Source: an uncultured Selenomonadales bacterium (GTDB lineage: Bacteria > Bacillota > Negativicutes > DSM-1736 > Dendrosporobacteraceae). From it: DNA of 64,000 nucleotides. Both the position numbers and the translations under genes were made by a program. Every line of letters begins with the position of its first letter. Position 1 is the first letter of the stretch. The stretch is from the NCBI GenBank assembly GCA_946407015.1, contig CAMJML010000003.1:242164-306163 (forward strand), given 5' to 3'. The notes under the pieces were generated by a model. It saw only the letters and a list, made by a program, of their open reading frames with translations. It had not been told where the DNA came from and ran no database searches. Of the stretch, positions 10,216-21,765 are shown one piece after another.

Positions 10216-11550
10216 ATGCTCAAAGCCGGATTCATCAGCCTAGGCTGTGCTAAAAATCTTGTGGATACCGAGGTCATGTTAGGAGCACTCACTACTAATC
10301 ATATTGAGATAACACCGAATCCAGAACAAGCAGATATCCTTATCGTCAATACCTGTAGTTTCATTGATTCTGCCAAAGAAGAATCAATTACGACAATTCT
10401 ACAGATGGCTGACTACAAAAAAACTCACAATTGCCGTGCGCTAATTGTTGCCGGCTGTCTGGGACAGCGTTATAAACAGGGTTTATTGGATGAGCTGCCA
10501 GAAGTTGATGCAATTGTGGGAACAGGCGCCTGGCACCGTATTATGGAAGCCGTTGATTCCGCTCTGAACGGTGAACGCATATTGATTATTGGCAATACTG
10601 AAACCATTTATGATGAAACGATGCCGCGCATCACAACAACCCCCGTTTATACTGCGTATGTAAAAATAGCTGAGGGTTGCAATAACTGTTGTTCTTACTG
10701 TGTTATTCCATTGGTGCGCGGCCATTTTCGCAGTAGAAAAATAGAGTCTATCGTGGCTGAAGTGAAAGACCTGGCAGCCCGCGGAATTAAAGAAATCAAT
10801 TTGATTGCCCAAGACACTACCAGTTATGGTGTTGACTTATATGGCACACCGCACCTTACGCAACTCTTAATGGAATTGGTTGCTATTGATGAGATTAAAT
10901 GGATTCGGTTATTGTACTGTTATCCTAAATATTTCACTGATGAACTCATTGAGGTAATTGCCTCTCAACCGAAAATTTGCAACTATATTGATATGCCGCT
11001 TCAGCACGTTCATGATGATATTTTGCAAGCCATGAATCGTCGCGACAAGCGTGCTGATATTGAACAGTTATTGAGCAAATTACGTTCATCCATTCCGAAT
11101 GTGGCCATTAGGACTTCCTTTATCGTCGGTTTTCCGGGAGAAACGGAAGAACATTACCAGTCTCTACGCCAATTTGTTCAAGAACAAAAATTTGATAAAG
11201 TTGGTGTTTTTACCTATTCCCGGGAAGAAGATACTGTTGCTTACGATATGAATAATCAAATATCAGATGAAATCAAGCAAGAACGTTATCATGATTTAAT
11301 GTCACTGCAATGTCAAATCTCCGAAGAATTGAATAAATCCCTGGAAGGAACAATGATTGATGTTCTCGTCGAAGGAAGAGATACAGAACAACCGGCTCTA
11401 GTTTTTGGCCGCTCATACCGCGAAGCTCTTGACATTGATGGGCAAGTCTTTATTGAAAACGACACGACCAGCCAGCCAGGTGATATAATTCGGGCTAAAG
11501 TCATTCAAGGTTTTACCTATGATCTGGTAGCCGAAAAGATAACCAGCTAA
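10216..11550 (+). CDS. rimO: Ribosomal protein S12 methylthiotransferase RimO
   Basis: 444 residues: the N-terminal UPF0004 domain begins KAGFISLGCAKNLVDTEVMLG, the RimO hallmark; the radical SAM cluster is CNNCCSYC followed by VIPLVRG; and a TRAM domain lies at the C-terminus. The enzyme methylthiolates an aspartate of ribosomal protein S12. An AGGAGG site precedes ATG 10216. In many Firmicutes pgsA separates rimO from cinA; here no pgsA is present between them. Confidence 0.94.
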   Translation: MLKAGFISLGCAKNLVDTEVMLGALTTNHIEITPNPEQADILIVNTCSFIDSAKEESITTILQMADYKKTHNCRALIVAGCLGQRYKQGLLDELPEVDAIVGTGAWHRIMEAVDSALNGERILIIGNTETIYDETMPRITTTPVYTAYVKIAEGCNNCCSYCVIPLVRGHFRSRKIESIVAEVKDLAARGIKEINLIAQDTTSYGVDLYGTPHLTQLLMELVAIDEIKWIRLLYCYPKYFTDELIEVIASQPKICNYIDMPLQHVHDDILQAMNRRDKRADIEQLLSKLRSSIPNVAIRTSFIVGFPGETEEHYQSLRQFVQEQKFDKVGVFTYSREEDTVAYDMNNQISDEIKQERYHDLMSLQCQISEELNKSLEGTMIDVLVEGRDTEQPALVFGRSYREALDIDGQVFIENDTTSQPGDIIRAKVIQGFTYDLVAEKITS

Positions 11551-11738
11551 ATATTGTTTGCGACAAAGCATCACTAAAACATATATTCGAGTATAATTAC
11601 TAGGCGTAGTTTATGAAAATAGTAGTGACATTGTCCTGCTATTTTTTATTTGTCCTGATCGTACTTTTATTAGATACCTGAAATTTCACTAAAGGATTTA
11701 ACTAAAATTACGCGAATGCATAATTGGGAGGATTTACT

Positions 11739-12998
11739 ATGATAGTAGAAATACTAACAACCGGCACTGAATTATTGCTCGGGCAAATTACTAATACAAA
11801 TGCCCCTTATTTAGCGCGTGAGCTGAACAGGCTTGGCTTTGATGTATTATATCAGTCAACAATCGGAGATAATCGCGAGCGCATGGCACAAGTGCTTTCC
11901 CTTGCATTATCCAGAGCCGATATCGTGATTACGTCCGGCGGGCTGGGCCCCACGCAAGGAGATATTACAAAAGAGGTTTGTGCACAAATATTTAAACGAA
12001 ATTTATATTTACATGAGCCTAGTCAAAATAAAATCAAGTGTTTTTTTGCGCAGCGCCATGCCCAAATGCCTCAAAGCAATCTGCGCCAGGCCATGATTCC
12101 TGAAGGTGCTCTGATATTAGAGAATGAGCGCGGAACTGCTCCAGGTATCATCATGGAGGAAAATGAAAAAGTCATTATCAATTTACCTGGTCCTCCGCAT
12201 GAACTGGAGCATATGTTTAAACACGCTGTCGTTCCCTACTTACAAGACAAATATGGATCGCAGGGAGTCATTCTTTCAAGAGTTCTTCATACTTACGGTA
12301 TAGGGGAGTCAGCACTCGAGGAAAAAATTGCCGATTTAATCGCAGCTCAACATAACCCCACAATTGCTTTATTAGCACGGCCCGGGGAGGTCATTATCCG
12401 GATTACGGCAAAAGGGGACACCGAAGCAAGCGCTGAAAAACTGATTGACCAGTTACAGCAAGTGATCGTGCCAAGAATTAGCCAATACATATTTGCCTTT
12501 GATGATACTCCGATGGAAGTTGCTGTCGGCCAAGAGCTGCTGCATAGAAATTTATCCCTTTCGCTAGCCGAGTCATGTACCGGTGGGCTGATCACAAGTC
12601 GTTTAACCGATATCCCTGGAAGCTCAGCCTATCTATGCGGTTCTATCGTATGCTATAGCAATAAAGTCAAGGAAGAGCACTTAGGCGTTCCCCAGGATAT
12701 TTTAATCAATCAGGGTGCCGTTAGCGAGGAAACAGCCATCGCAATGGCTACCGGGATTCGCCGTAAACTCAATACATCACTTGGAGTCGGAATAACAGGA
12801 ATCGCCGGCCCAGGGGGCGCCACAGCCGAAAAGCCTGTTGGTCTGGTTTATATGGCCATTGATGGTCCGGCAGGCTTTCAATGCCATAAATATCAATTTC
12901 TAGGACAACGTACTGAAATTAAGTTTCGTGCTTCGCAAGCAGCACTTGATATGATAAGACGCTATGTACGTGACCTAACGTTACAGGAGGAAATCTAA
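11739..12998 (+). CDS. cinA: CinA: molybdopterin-binding / NMN amidohydrolase protein
   Basis: 419 residues. The N-terminal COG1058 domain starts MIVEILTTGTELLLGQI with TSGGLGPTQGD; the C-terminal PncC domain contains LAESCTGGLITSRLTDIPGSS and GIAGPGGA. The family hydrolyses damaged pyridine nucleotides and is competence-associated. ATG 11739 is chosen because GGGAGG lies just before it; the in-frame TTG at 11724 is upstream of that site. The helicase start lies one base after its stop, so they are coupled. Confidence 0.92.
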   Translation: MIVEILTTGTELLLGQITNTNAPYLARELNRLGFDVLYQSTIGDNRERMAQVLSLALSRADIVITSGGLGPTQGDITKEVCAQIFKRNLYLHEPSQNKIKCFFAQRHAQMPQSNLRQAMIPEGALILENERGTAPGIIMEENEKVIINLPGPPHELEHMFKHAVVPYLQDKYGSQGVILSRVLHTYGIGESALEEKIADLIAAQHNPTIALLARPGEVIIRITAKGDTEASAEKLIDQLQQVIVPRISQYIFAFDDTPMEVAVGQELLHRNLSLSLAESCTGGLITSRLTDIPGSSAYLCGSIVCYSNKVKEEHLGVPQDILINQGAVSEETAIAMATGIRRKLNTSLGVGITGIAGPGGATAEKPVGLVYMAIDGPAGFQCHKYQFLGQRTEIKFRASQAALDMIRRYVRDLTLQEEI

Positions 12999-12999
12999 T

Positions 13000-14577
<1,578 letters not shown>

Positions 14578-14599
14578 TCAAAAAAAATAGAAAACATCA

Positions 14600-14624
14600 A
14601 AAAAAGGGCTGTTAGCCCTTTTTT
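14600..14624. terminator. Bidirectional terminator between helicase and rpmE
   Basis: An 11-bp stem (14600-14610 with 14614-14624), A-rich on one side and T-rich on the other, with GTT loop; it serves the convergent helicase and rpmE genes. Confidence 0.88.
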
Positions 14625-14824
14625 TGATCAAGCCCGTATTTTTTTGAAAAACGTTCCAATCTTCCAGTTGTATCAATAATTTTTTGAACTCCAGTAAAAA
14701 AAGGATGGCATTTAGAACAAACATCCACTTTAAGAACTTTTTTCGTTGATCCGCTTATGAAACTATTTCCGCAGGCACAGCTAACTACGGTCTCATAATA
14801 ATGAGGATGAATCTTCTCTTTCAT
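14612..14824 (-). CDS. rpmE: 50S ribosomal protein L31, zinc-binding type
   Basis: 70 residues beginning [14 protein letters not shown]. Cysteines 16, 18, 36 and 39 (CAC and CSKC) make it the zinc-containing C+ form. It bridges the large and small ribosomal subunits. GGAGGGG precedes the ATG at 14824. Its stop lies in the shared terminator, and it diverges from recA. Confidence 0.96.
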   Translation of the reverse strand: MKEKIHPHYYETVVSCACGNSFISGSTKKVLKVDVCSKCHPFFTGVQKIIDTTGRLERFSKKYGLDQKKG

Positions 14825-14908
14825 AAATACGCCCCTCCAGTCATTTAAACTACAATAAAATATGCTGACAGGCTTGGTTTCATTCTTAAATACATAAAAT
14901 TAATTTTA

Positions 14909-14937
14909 TTGCTTTCCGAACAAATGTTTGTTATAAT
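14909..14937 (+). promoter_or_regulatory. recA promoter
   Basis: TTGCTT (14909-14914), a 17-bp spacer and perfect TATAAT (14932-14937), 29 bp before the recA start. Confidence 0.8.
14917..14930 (+). promoter_or_regulatory. LexA/SOS box of recA
   Basis: CGAACAAATGTTTG matches the Firmicutes LexA operator (CGAAC-N4-GTTYG) and fills the spacer between the -35 and -10 of recA, where a repressor would block RNA polymerase. It indicates SOS control by a LexA (DinR) encoded elsewhere. Confidence 0.85.
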
Positions 14938-14965
14938 GAATTTGAATAATTTGGGGAGGACGATC

Positions 14966-16003
14966 ATGGATAAGATAAAAGCATTAGAAAACGCAATGCG
15001 CCAAATTGAAAAGGATTTTGGCAAAGGTTCCATTATGAAATTAGGTGAAGCTGTTGCCAAAATGAATATTGAGGTTATTCCAACTGGTACATTATCGTTG
15101 GATATTGCGCTTGGAGTTGGCGGTATTCCCCGCGGAAGAGTGGTAGAAATATATGGCCCAGAGTCTTCCGGTAAAACAACCGTGGCTTTACATATTATTG
15201 CTCAAGCTCAAAAAGCCGGAGGAATTGCAGCTTTTATTGATGCGGAACATGCCCTTGACCCCGTCTATGCCAAAAAGCTTGGCGTTGATATAGAAAATTT
15301 GTTAATCTCACAACCGGATCATGGCGAACAAGCCCTCGAGATTGCCGATGCTTTAGTGCGCAGTGGTGCAATCGATGTCATTGTTGTGGACTCAGTCGCG
15401 GCATTAGTACCAAAAGCTGAAATTGAGGGAGACATGGGTGATTCTCATGTTGGCTTGCAAGCCCGCTTAATGTCTCAAGCGATGCGTAAATTAACTGGCA
15501 TTATTAGTAAATCTAGAACTACGGCCATCTTTATTAACCAAATTCGGGAAAAGGTCGGCGTCATGTTTGGTAATCCAGAAACAACTACCGGTGGACGTGC
15601 ACTGAAATTTTACGCTTCTGTACGCTTGGATGTGCGGAAGACAGATACCTTAAAGCAAGGAAACGATATCGTGGGCAACCGCACAAAAGTCAAAGTAGTA
15701 AAAAATAAAATTGCTCCACCATTCAAGCAGGCAGAGTTTGATATCATGTATGGTCAGGGTGTTTCTCATGAAGGCTGCCTTGTTGATATTGGCACTGAAT
15801 TGGAAATTATCGAAAAGAGTGGTGCCTGGTATTCATTTGCCGGAACCCGTTTAGGCCAGGGGCGCGAAAACGTAAAAGAATTTTTAAAAGAAAATGCTCA
15901 TGTTGCTGATCAAATTGAAGCTAGAATTCGTGAAAAGCTTATCGTTAATACCAATGTCGTAAAAAATTCAGCTATAACGGATGATGCTGTCAGTGAGTCA
16001 TAA
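14966..16003 (+). CDS. recA: Recombinase A
   Basis: 345 residues, the standard RecA length. Walker [10 protein letters not shown], and the conserved loops [30 protein letters not shown] and KNKIAPPF are present. It catalyses strand exchange and triggers LexA self-cleavage. ATG 14966 follows GGGGAGGA; the in-frame upstream start at 14909 lies inside the promoter. recX overlaps the 3' end by 23 bases. Confidence 0.97.
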   Translation: MDKIKALENAMRQIEKDFGKGSIMKLGEAVAKMNIEVIPTGTLSLDIALGVGGIPRGRVVEIYGPESSGKTTVALHIIAQAQKAGGIAAFIDAEHALDPVYAKKLGVDIENLLISQPDHGEQALEIADALVRSGAIDVIVVDSVAALVPKAEIEGDMGDSHVGLQARLMSQAMRKLTGIISKSRTTAIFINQIREKVGVMFGNPETTTGGRALKFYASVRLDVRKTDTLKQGNDIVGNRTKVKVVKNKIAPPFKQAEFDIMYGQGVSHEGCLVDIGTELEIIEKSGAWYSFAGTRLGQGRENVKEFLKENAHVADQIEARIREKLIVNTNVVKNSAITDDAVSES

Positions 16004-16451
16004 AGAAACTTATCAGGCCGCAATGAAGCTATTAATGCGGAGAATGTACAGTATTCAGGAGCTGCATAGCAAACTAGTAGTAAAAGGTCACTCAGAAATA
16101 GCGATCAGCCATGTAATTCTAGAACTTAGTCAGCGCGGTTATCTTGACGATACCGCGCTTTGTGATATATTGTTTAGAAAATATTCCTCAATCCGTAAAT
16201 ATAGTATAAAGCAGATTATTGCAAAACTAAAACTACGCGGACTAACTATGGAAACAATACAGTCTATTATGAATCAATATGAAGGCATTAATGAAATTGA
16301 TGCTGCGTTAAACTTGCTGCGCAAGCGTTATTTAAATCCACAAACTGTAGATCATGCAAAAATAGTGCGCTACCTCTTATCAAAAGGCTTTTCTTACTCC
16401 GTTATTCATCAAGCTACCCAGTCTATTTCTGCATCAGCACCTGATTTCTAG
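15981..16451 (+). CDS. recX: Regulatory protein RecX
   Basis: Up to 156 residues, of RecX family size, with helical repeats and the motifs [22 protein letters not shown] and [12 protein letters not shown]. RecX binds RecA filaments and inhibits them. It starts within the last codons of recA without its own clear ribosome binding site, so translational coupling is likely; ATG 15981, ATG 15984 and GTG 15993 are all possible starts. Confidence 0.88.
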   Translation: MMLSVSHKETYQAAMKLLMRRMYSIQELHSKLVVKGHSEIAISHVILELSQRGYLDDTALCDILFRKYSSIRKYSIKQIIAKLKLRGLTMETIQSIMNQYEGINEIDAALNLLRKRYLNPQTVDHAKIVRYLLSKGFSYSVIHQATQSISASAPDF

Positions 16452-16491
16452 CATAAAAATCATAAATATTTTTATATAAATTCTGGTTAAC

Positions 16492-16520
16492 TTGACACTA
16501 CTTTCAAAAACAATTACAAT
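16492..16520 (+). promoter_or_regulatory. Promoter upstream of RNase Y
   Basis: Perfect TTGACA (16492-16497), a 17-bp spacer and TACAAT (16515-16520). It predicts a leader of about 160 nt before RNase Y. Confidence 0.72.
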
Positions 16521-16621
16521 TAATTTATCCGATCGTGAAGTAAGATAGCTTTTTATTGTAATACTTTTAGAAGAGTAGAACCAATTTGGTTACAGGGGGA
16601 TCAATTGGTGAAAGACTTTTA

Positions 16622-16647
16622 AAAGCCGAGTTAATGTGCTCGGCTTT
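16622..16647 (+). other. Leader hairpin ahead of RNase Y
   Basis: A perfect 9-bp stem (16622-16630 with 16639-16647) in the long leader of rny. It lacks a good T tract, so it may be a stability or processing element rather than a terminator. Confidence 0.4.
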
Positions 16648-16684
16648 ACCCTTATCATAATTTATTTAAAGGAGGTGGAAGGTC

Positions 16685-18220
16685 ATCTTTGAAGTTATTA
16701 TAACTGCTCTCATTGTAGGAGTTTTGGGAGTTGGAATCGGTTACTGGACGCGTAAGAAAACCGCAGAAGCTCAAATTAATTCAGCAGAAGAAGCTGCAAA
16801 AAAGATTCTCGATGAAGCTGAACGCGCGGGACAGGCAAAAAAGAAGGAAGCTTTGGTGGAAGCCAAAGAAGATATTCATAAATTGCGTGTAGAATTAGAT
16901 CGCGATACCAAAGAGCGTCGCTCAGAATTGCAACGGTTAGAAAGACGCTTAGTCCAAAAGGAAGAAAACCTTGACCGTAAAATTGACTCTCTAGAAAAAA
17001 AGGAAGAAATTCTTAGCCGCAAAGAAGCTGAGTTAGATAAAAGTCAAGAGAAAATCAATGATCTGCACGCCAAACAATTAGCTGAACTTGAAAGAATTTC
17101 AGGATTAACATCCGAGGAAGCTAGAACAATGCTGCTCGCAACAGCTCAAGAAGAAATTAAACACGAAACCGCAATGATGATTAAAGAGTTGGAACAGCAA
17201 GCAAAAGAAGAAGCTGATAAAAAGGCACGCGAGATTATTTCTCTGGCAATTCAACGCTGCGCAGCAGATCATGTTGCTGAAACTACCGTTTCTGTTGTTG
17301 CTTTACCAAATGATGAGATGAAAGGGCGGATTATTGGCCGTGAAGGTCGAAATATCCGTACTCTTGAAACGCTCACCGGTATCGACTTAATTATTGATGA
17401 TACTCCTGAGGCCGTTATCCTGTCAGGTTTTGATCCAGTTCGAAGAGAAGTGGCAAGAATTGCACTTGAAAAACTCATTGCTGATGGACGGATTCATCCT
17501 GCACGGATTGAGGAAATGGTTGAAAAAGCCCAAAAGGAAGTTGAACAAAGAATTAAGGAAGCCGGGGAACAAGCAACTTTTGAAACCGGAGTTCATGGTT
17601 TACATCCAGAAATCATAAAATTACTAGGACGATTAAAATATCGTACTAGTTATGGCCAAAATGTTCTGAAACACTCCATTGAAGTCGCACACTTAGCTGG
17701 TGTAATGGCTGCTGAGCTTGGAGTAGATGTAATGCTGGCTAAACGTGCAGGTTTGCTGCATGATATTGGCAAAGCAGTTGACCATGAAGTTGAAGGACCT
17801 CATGTTACCATTGGGGCCGATTTAGCAAAAAAATATCGTGAAAGTCCTGAGGTTATTAATGCGATCGGGGCGCATCACGGTGATGAAGAGCCAAAAACAG
17901 TGCAAGCTGTTCTGGTAGCAGCAGCCGATGCTGTATCAGCTGCCCGCCCAGGTGCACGTCGAGAAAGTTTAGAAAGCTATCTAAAACGTCTAACACGATT
18001 GGAAGAAATTGCTGAATCATTTGACGGTGTCGATAAATCATTTGCTATTCAAGCTGGTCGCGAAATACGCATTATGGTTAAACCGGACAGAATTGACGAT
18101 TTAACTTCAGTACGTTTAGCTCGTGATATTGTTAAGAAAATAGAAAATGAACTCGAATATCCTGGTCAAATTAGAGTTACTGTTATCCGTGAGACCCGTG
18201 CTGTCGATTATGCTAAATAA
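16685..18220 (+). CDS. rny: Ribonuclease Y, apparently with a non-AUG start
   Basis: Endoribonuclease that initiates mRNA decay at the membrane. Order: N-terminal transmembrane helix ([18 protein letters not shown]), long charged coiled coil, KH domain ([17 protein letters not shown]), HD domain ([13 protein letters not shown]). About 511 residues if started at 16685, close to the ~520 of B. subtilis. No ATG, GTG or TTG lies in frame between the stop at 16667 and TTG 16724; that TTG would delete most of the membrane anchor. The full anti-SD match AAAGGAGGTGG (about 16668-16678) points to ATC 16685 (or GTC 16682) as the initiation codon. The function is certain, the start unusual. Confidence 0.9.
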   Translation: MFEVIITALIVGVLGVGIGYWTRKKTAEAQINSAEEAAKKILDEAERAGQAKKKEALVEAKEDIHKLRVELDRDTKERRSELQRLERRLVQKEENLDRKIDSLEKKEEILSRKEAELDKSQEKINDLHAKQLAELERISGLTSEEARTMLLATAQEEIKHETAMMIKELEQQAKEEADKKAREIISLAIQRCAADHVAETTVSVVALPNDEMKGRIIGREGRNIRTLETLTGIDLIIDDTPEAVILSGFDPVRREVARIALEKLIADGRIHPARIEEMVEKAQKEVEQRIKEAGEQATFETGVHGLHPEIIKLLGRLKYRTSYGQNVLKHSIEVAHLAGVMAAELGVDVMLAKRAGLLHDIGKAVDHEVEGPHVTIGADLAKKYRESPEVINAIGAHHGDEEPKTVQAVLVAAADAVSAARPGARRESLESYLKRLTRLEEIAESFDGVDKSFAIQAGREIRIMVKPDRIDDLTSVRLARDIVKKIENELEYPGQIRVTVIRETRAVDYAK

Positions 18221-18230
18221 AGAAAGCAAC

Positions 18231-18265
18231 AAAACGACTTTGTATATTACAAAGTCGTTTTTCTG
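18231..18265 (+). terminator. Terminator after RNase Y
   Basis: A 13-bp perfect stem (18231-18243 with 18249-18261) with ATATT loop and T-rich tail. Confidence 0.88.
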
Positions 18266-18412
18266 TTATCTAATGGAAAAATGTTTATAAATCCCCTCCG
18301 AATCTTCCATTAATTTAAAAGAGGATTTAAATGATATCTAGAGAATTAAATACCTTAGAAATTCTGTATTACTTACTATAGAACTATAATTAATTGACGG
18401 ATGGTGAACCAT

Positions 18413-18931
18413 ATGCCTAAATATCGACAAGATGATGAACAAGTTTCTGATGGTGTGAATTTGCTAATTTCTATTTTAGTCCGCTATCCCGAAATAGGTA
18501 CCATCAACTTTGATCCTACGAATGAATCGTTAAAACTTACATTTATGCTTTCCGGTATCCCATCACAAAGTGAGTTTCATTCAACTAAACAACTCATCTT
18601 AAATAGTGTTGGAGCTTATCATGAGTTGGAAGGATTAAATGTTCAAATAACAGATTTGCAAATGTCTACTTATGAACAAGTTGCTATGTTAAATATTATT
18701 CGTGACGTGGCTACACTATCGAAAAGTGAAATTGCACTTATTATTGCTTTATTACGGGATAAATTTAAAGATCGCCTGGTTGCTGATCATAATGATTCAA
18801 TGCTTGAAGAAGATTTACTCGTTCAAGAAGAGCTAATTGACAATATGTTAGCAAACATAAAAAAACATCACGCTGCACATGGCCTTATTGGTATACGCGA
18901 AGATGGCCGGGTATTAGTTTTTAATAAATAA
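18413..18931 (+). CDS. Conserved-looking hypothetical protein
   Basis: 172 residues, soluble, rich in charged residues, no membrane segment or recognised motif. The sequence alternates a beta-rich half (GTINFDPTNESLKLTFML) and an acidic helical half ending in a short beta stretch (GLIGIREDGRVLVFNK). It sits alone between RNase Y and ymdB. ATG 18413 with GGTGA five bases upstream is preferred, but ATG 18401 in frame cannot be excluded. The function is not recognised. Confidence 0.6.
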   Translation: MPKYRQDDEQVSDGVNLLISILVRYPEIGTINFDPTNESLKLTFMLSGIPSQSEFHSTKQLILNSVGAYHELEGLNVQITDLQMSTYEQVAMLNIIRDVATLSKSEIALIIALLRDKFKDRLVADHNDSMLEEDLLVQEELIDNMLANIKKHHAAHGLIGIREDGRVLVFNK

Positions 18932-19010
18932 ATCTTAAGAGAATAAACAATTATAACCAGGGTAATTTAAAAACAATTACGCTGGCTTTTTGTTATGGAG
19001 GGAAGATAAT

Positions 19011-19790
19011 ATGAATATCTTAATTATTGGTGATATCGTTGGTAATCCTGGCCGCAATGCTGTTGCTAAAATCATCCCGGCAATAAAAAAAGAGTTTTCC
19101 ATTGATTTAACGATTGCCAACGGAGAAAACTCGGCAGGGGGTGTCGGCATCACAGCGCCTGTGTTTGAAGAGCTAATTGACTTAGGCATTGATGTCATTA
19201 CATCTGGAAACCACATCTGGGACAAAAAAGAAATTATGGCTTTTATTGATCATGAGTCCAGGCTGCTCCGTCCTGCAAACTATCCCCCCGGAACTCCCGG
19301 TACAGGTTTTTGCCTTATCTCTAAGAATAATACCAAGGTCGGAATCATTAACCTTGCAGGCCGTGCCTTTATGCCACCCATTGATTGTCCCTTTCGAGAG
19401 GCGGACAAAATACTTGCAGAAATAAAAAGCCACTGTGATATTATTATTGTGGATTTTCATGCCGAAACAACCTCAGAAAAGATGTCACTTGGCTGGTATC
19501 TTGATGGTAAGATCTCCTGCATGGTCGGTACTCATACCCACATTCAAACTGCCGATGAACGAATTTTGCCGAACGGTACGGCCTATATCACGGATTTAGG
19601 TATGGTTGGTCCCTGGAACTCGGTTCTTGGTGTCGATAAAGATTTAGTCATTAAGAAATTTCTTACTGGCCTACCAACGAAGTTTAATCTGGCTGATGGA
19701 GTGAATGTTTTTTGCGCAATTGTTGTCCAAATTAATGACAAAACAGGTATTGCAGAAAAGATTACTCGGATTATGAAGCATGTAAACTGA
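19011..19790 (+). CDS. ymdB: YmdB-family metallophosphodiesterase (TIGR00282)
   Basis: 259 residues. Di-metal phosphoesterase motifs in order: GDIVGNPGR, NGENSAGG, SGNHIWDKKE and GTHTHIQTAD. B. subtilis YmdB hydrolyses 2',3'-cyclic nucleotides and affects biofilm versus motility; it also follows RNase Y there (rny-ymdB), matching this order. ATG 19011 follows GGAGGG; an upstream in-frame TTG at 18990 is not needed. Confidence 0.92.
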   Translation: MNILIIGDIVGNPGRNAVAKIIPAIKKEFSIDLTIANGENSAGGVGITAPVFEELIDLGIDVITSGNHIWDKKEIMAFIDHESRLLRPANYPPGTPGTGFCLISKNNTKVGIINLAGRAFMPPIDCPFREADKILAEIKSHCDIIIVDFHAETTSEKMSLGWYLDGKISCMVGTHTHIQTADERILPNGTAYITDLGMVGPWNSVLGVDKDLVIKKFLTGLPTKFNLADGVNVFCAIVVQINDKTGIAEKITRIMKHVN

Positions 19791-19817
19791 AAATTTTTGA
19801 AATTTTTTCAATTTAAA

Positions 19818-19847
19818 AAAGGAATTTTTTAGGTAAATAAAGAATAC
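19818..19847 (+). promoter_or_regulatory. Possible sigma-H promoter of spoVS
   Basis: AAAGGAATT (19818-19826) and AAGAATAC (19840-19847) resemble the SigH -35 (RNAGGAWWW) and -10 (RNGAATWW) elements. The spacer of 13 is one base longer than usual and the last -10 base deviates. spoVS is SigH-dependent in B. subtilis, which makes the match plausible. Confidence 0.45.
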
Positions 19848-19905
19848 TTGATACTGTAGGACTTTAACGATTGCTTTTCTTAATTAAAGGAGGGTACATA
19901 AAAAC

Positions 19906-20166
19906 ATGGAAGTCTTGAAAGTATCAGCAAAATCCAACCCCAACTCCGTAGCAGGCGCTTTGGCTGGAGTGCTCAGAGAACGTGGTGGTGCCGAAATACA
20001 AGCCATTGGCGCAGGAGCACTCAACCAAGCGGTAAAAGCAGTAGCAATTGCAAGAGGATTTGTCGCTCCTCATGGTGTTGACCTGATCTGCATCCCTGCC
20101 TTTACTGATATTTTAATTGACGGTGAAGAACGTACCGCTATGAAATTAATAGTTGAGCCACGCTAA
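19906..20166 (+). CDS. spoVS: Stage V sporulation protein S
   Basis: 86 residues, near-invariant SpoVS sequence (MEVLKVSAKSNPNSVAGAL, AIGAGALNQAVKA, GEERTAMKLIVEPR), an Alba-like fold protein needed for normal spore coat and asymmetric division regulation in B. subtilis. AAAGGAGGG lies 10 bases before ATG. It is strong evidence that the organism is, or descends from, an endospore former. A terminator follows, so it is monocistronic. Confidence 0.97.
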   Translation: MEVLKVSAKSNPNSVAGALAGVLRERGGAEIQAIGAGALNQAVKAVAIARGFVAPHGVDLICIPAFTDILIDGEERTAMKLIVEPR

Positions 20167-20174
20167 ACAAACTA

Positions 20175-20200
20175 AAACCTGTTCTATGAACAGGTTTACT
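20175..20200 (+). terminator. Terminator after spoVS
   Basis: A perfect 10-bp stem (20175-20184 with 20188-20197) with TAT loop, then T-rich DNA. Confidence 0.8.
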
Positions 20201-20228
20201 TGTTTTATTTGAGCAAATATCGCATAAT
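20200..20228 (+). promoter_or_regulatory. Possible pepA promoter
   Basis: TTGTTT (20200-20205), 17-bp spacer, CATAAT (20223-20228), directly after the spoVS terminator and 32 bp before pepA. Confidence 0.4.
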
Positions 20229-20259
20229 ATATAACAATAAACGGTTTAGGGGTGACAGC

Positions 20260-21765
20260 ATGAATATTGAGGTTTGCAATAAACCAATTACTGAAATTGT
20301 TTGTGATACGCTCATCATTTGCTTGTGTGATGATCTGAACTCTTTTGATAAAACCAGTGATTCTGCTTTTAATCATCTAATCACTGAATTTATACGTACG
20401 AAACCGGCCAGTAAAAGATATCATGAAATAAATTTCATCAATGCATGGCTGGCAGAAGGCTATAAACAAATTCTATTACTAGGATTAGGCAACAAAAGTG
20501 ATTTGACTTCAGAAAAAATCCGAAGTGCCTATGCTGTTGCAATACGGACTGCCCGAAAAGCAGGATCAAAAATCATTGCCGCCATCCTTCCGGAAAGCGA
20601 TTCCAATCAGTTAACAGCAGAAAATATCATCGCCAACATCACCGAAGGTACATTACTAGGCAGTTATCAATTTCTGTATTACAAAACCGAACAAAAAGAA
20701 AGCAAACAAATTGAGCGCCTTATTATAGTACCCGCAGGTAACGCTGACCTTAGAATATTGGAACAGGCTGCTAATACGGCAAAAATTATTGCCGACAGCG
20801 TGAATTTTGCCCGAGATTTGGTAAACCATCCGGCTTGTTATATGACACCAACCAAGTTAGCGGAGTACGCAACAGAAATTGCAAATCAGGAAAGCATGCT
20901 TGAACTGTCCGTTCTAAGCCTTCAACAAATGCAAGAACTAAATATGGGGGCTATACTTGCAGTGGCTCAAGGCAGTACTCAGCCACCTAAAATGCTTGTA
21001 TTAAAATATACCGGTGATACAGACAGCAGCGAATTAATTGCTTATATTGGCAAAGGTATTACTTTTGACAGTGGTGGTATTTCCTTAAAACCCAGTAATA
21101 ATATGCATGAGATGAAGGGGGATATGGCCGGTGCCGCATCGGTGCTTGCCACCATGAAAGCCCTCTCCAAATTAAAACCAAAGGTCAATATTATTGCAAT
21201 CATCCCTTGTACAGAAAATATGCCTTCTGGCTGTGCATTGAAGCCTGGTGACGTGATAAAATCAATGGATGGATATACCATTGAAATTATCACAACAGAC
21301 GCTGAGGGACGCCTGTTATTGGCTGATGCGGTAACCTATGCAAAAAAACTAGGTGCAACCAAAATTGTCGATATCGCCACATTGACGGGAGCCTGTGTTG
21401 TTGCTTTGGGTAGTATTGCCTCCGGCCTGATTACGAATCATCAACCCTGGTGCCAACAGATTTTAGCAGCTGCGGACAGTTGTGGTGAAAAAATGTGGCA
21501 GTTACCGGCCTTTGAAGAGTACAAAGAACAAATAAAGAGTGACATTGCCGATCTGAAGAATTCTGGTGGTCGTATGGCTGGAACCATTACGGCTGGCTTA
21601 TTTATTGAAAAATTCACCCACAATACGCCTTGGGTCCATATTGATATTGCCGGAACTTCAGATACGTCAGCAGACCGAAACTATCATGTAAAAGGGGCTA
21701 CTGGCGTCCCTGTAAGAACGCTTATTCAGCTAGCCATAAATCAGGCACGTAAAAATGAAGATTGA
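20260..21765 (+). CDS. pepA: Leucyl aminopeptidase (M17)
   Basis: 501 residues, M17 metallo-aminopeptidase releasing N-terminal amino acids in the cytoplasm. Metal and catalytic regions: GKGITFDSGGISLKP, MKGDMAGAASV, and NTDAEGRL here as TTDAEGRLLLADA. ATG 20260 follows GGGGTGA. The downstream PHP gene overlaps its end by 11 bases, so they are co-translated. Confidence 0.93.
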   Translation: MNIEVCNKPITEIVCDTLIICLCDDLNSFDKTSDSAFNHLITEFIRTKPASKRYHEINFINAWLAEGYKQILLLGLGNKSDLTSEKIRSAYAVAIRTARKAGSKIIAAILPESDSNQLTAENIIANITEGTLLGSYQFLYYKTEQKESKQIERLIIVPAGNADLRILEQAANTAKIIADSVNFARDLVNHPACYMTPTKLAEYATEIANQESMLELSVLSLQQMQELNMGAILAVAQGSTQPPKMLVLKYTGDTDSSELIAYIGKGITFDSGGISLKPSNNMHEMKGDMAGAASVLATMKALSKLKPKVNIIAIIPCTENMPSGCALKPGDVIKSMDGYTIEIITTDAEGRLLLADAVTYAKKLGATKIVDIATLTGACVVALGSIASGLITNHQPWCQQILAAADSCGEKMWQLPAFEEYKEQIKSDIADLKNSGGRMAGTITAGLFIEKFTHNTPWVHIDIAGTSDTSADRNYHVKGATGVPVRTLIQLAINQARKNED

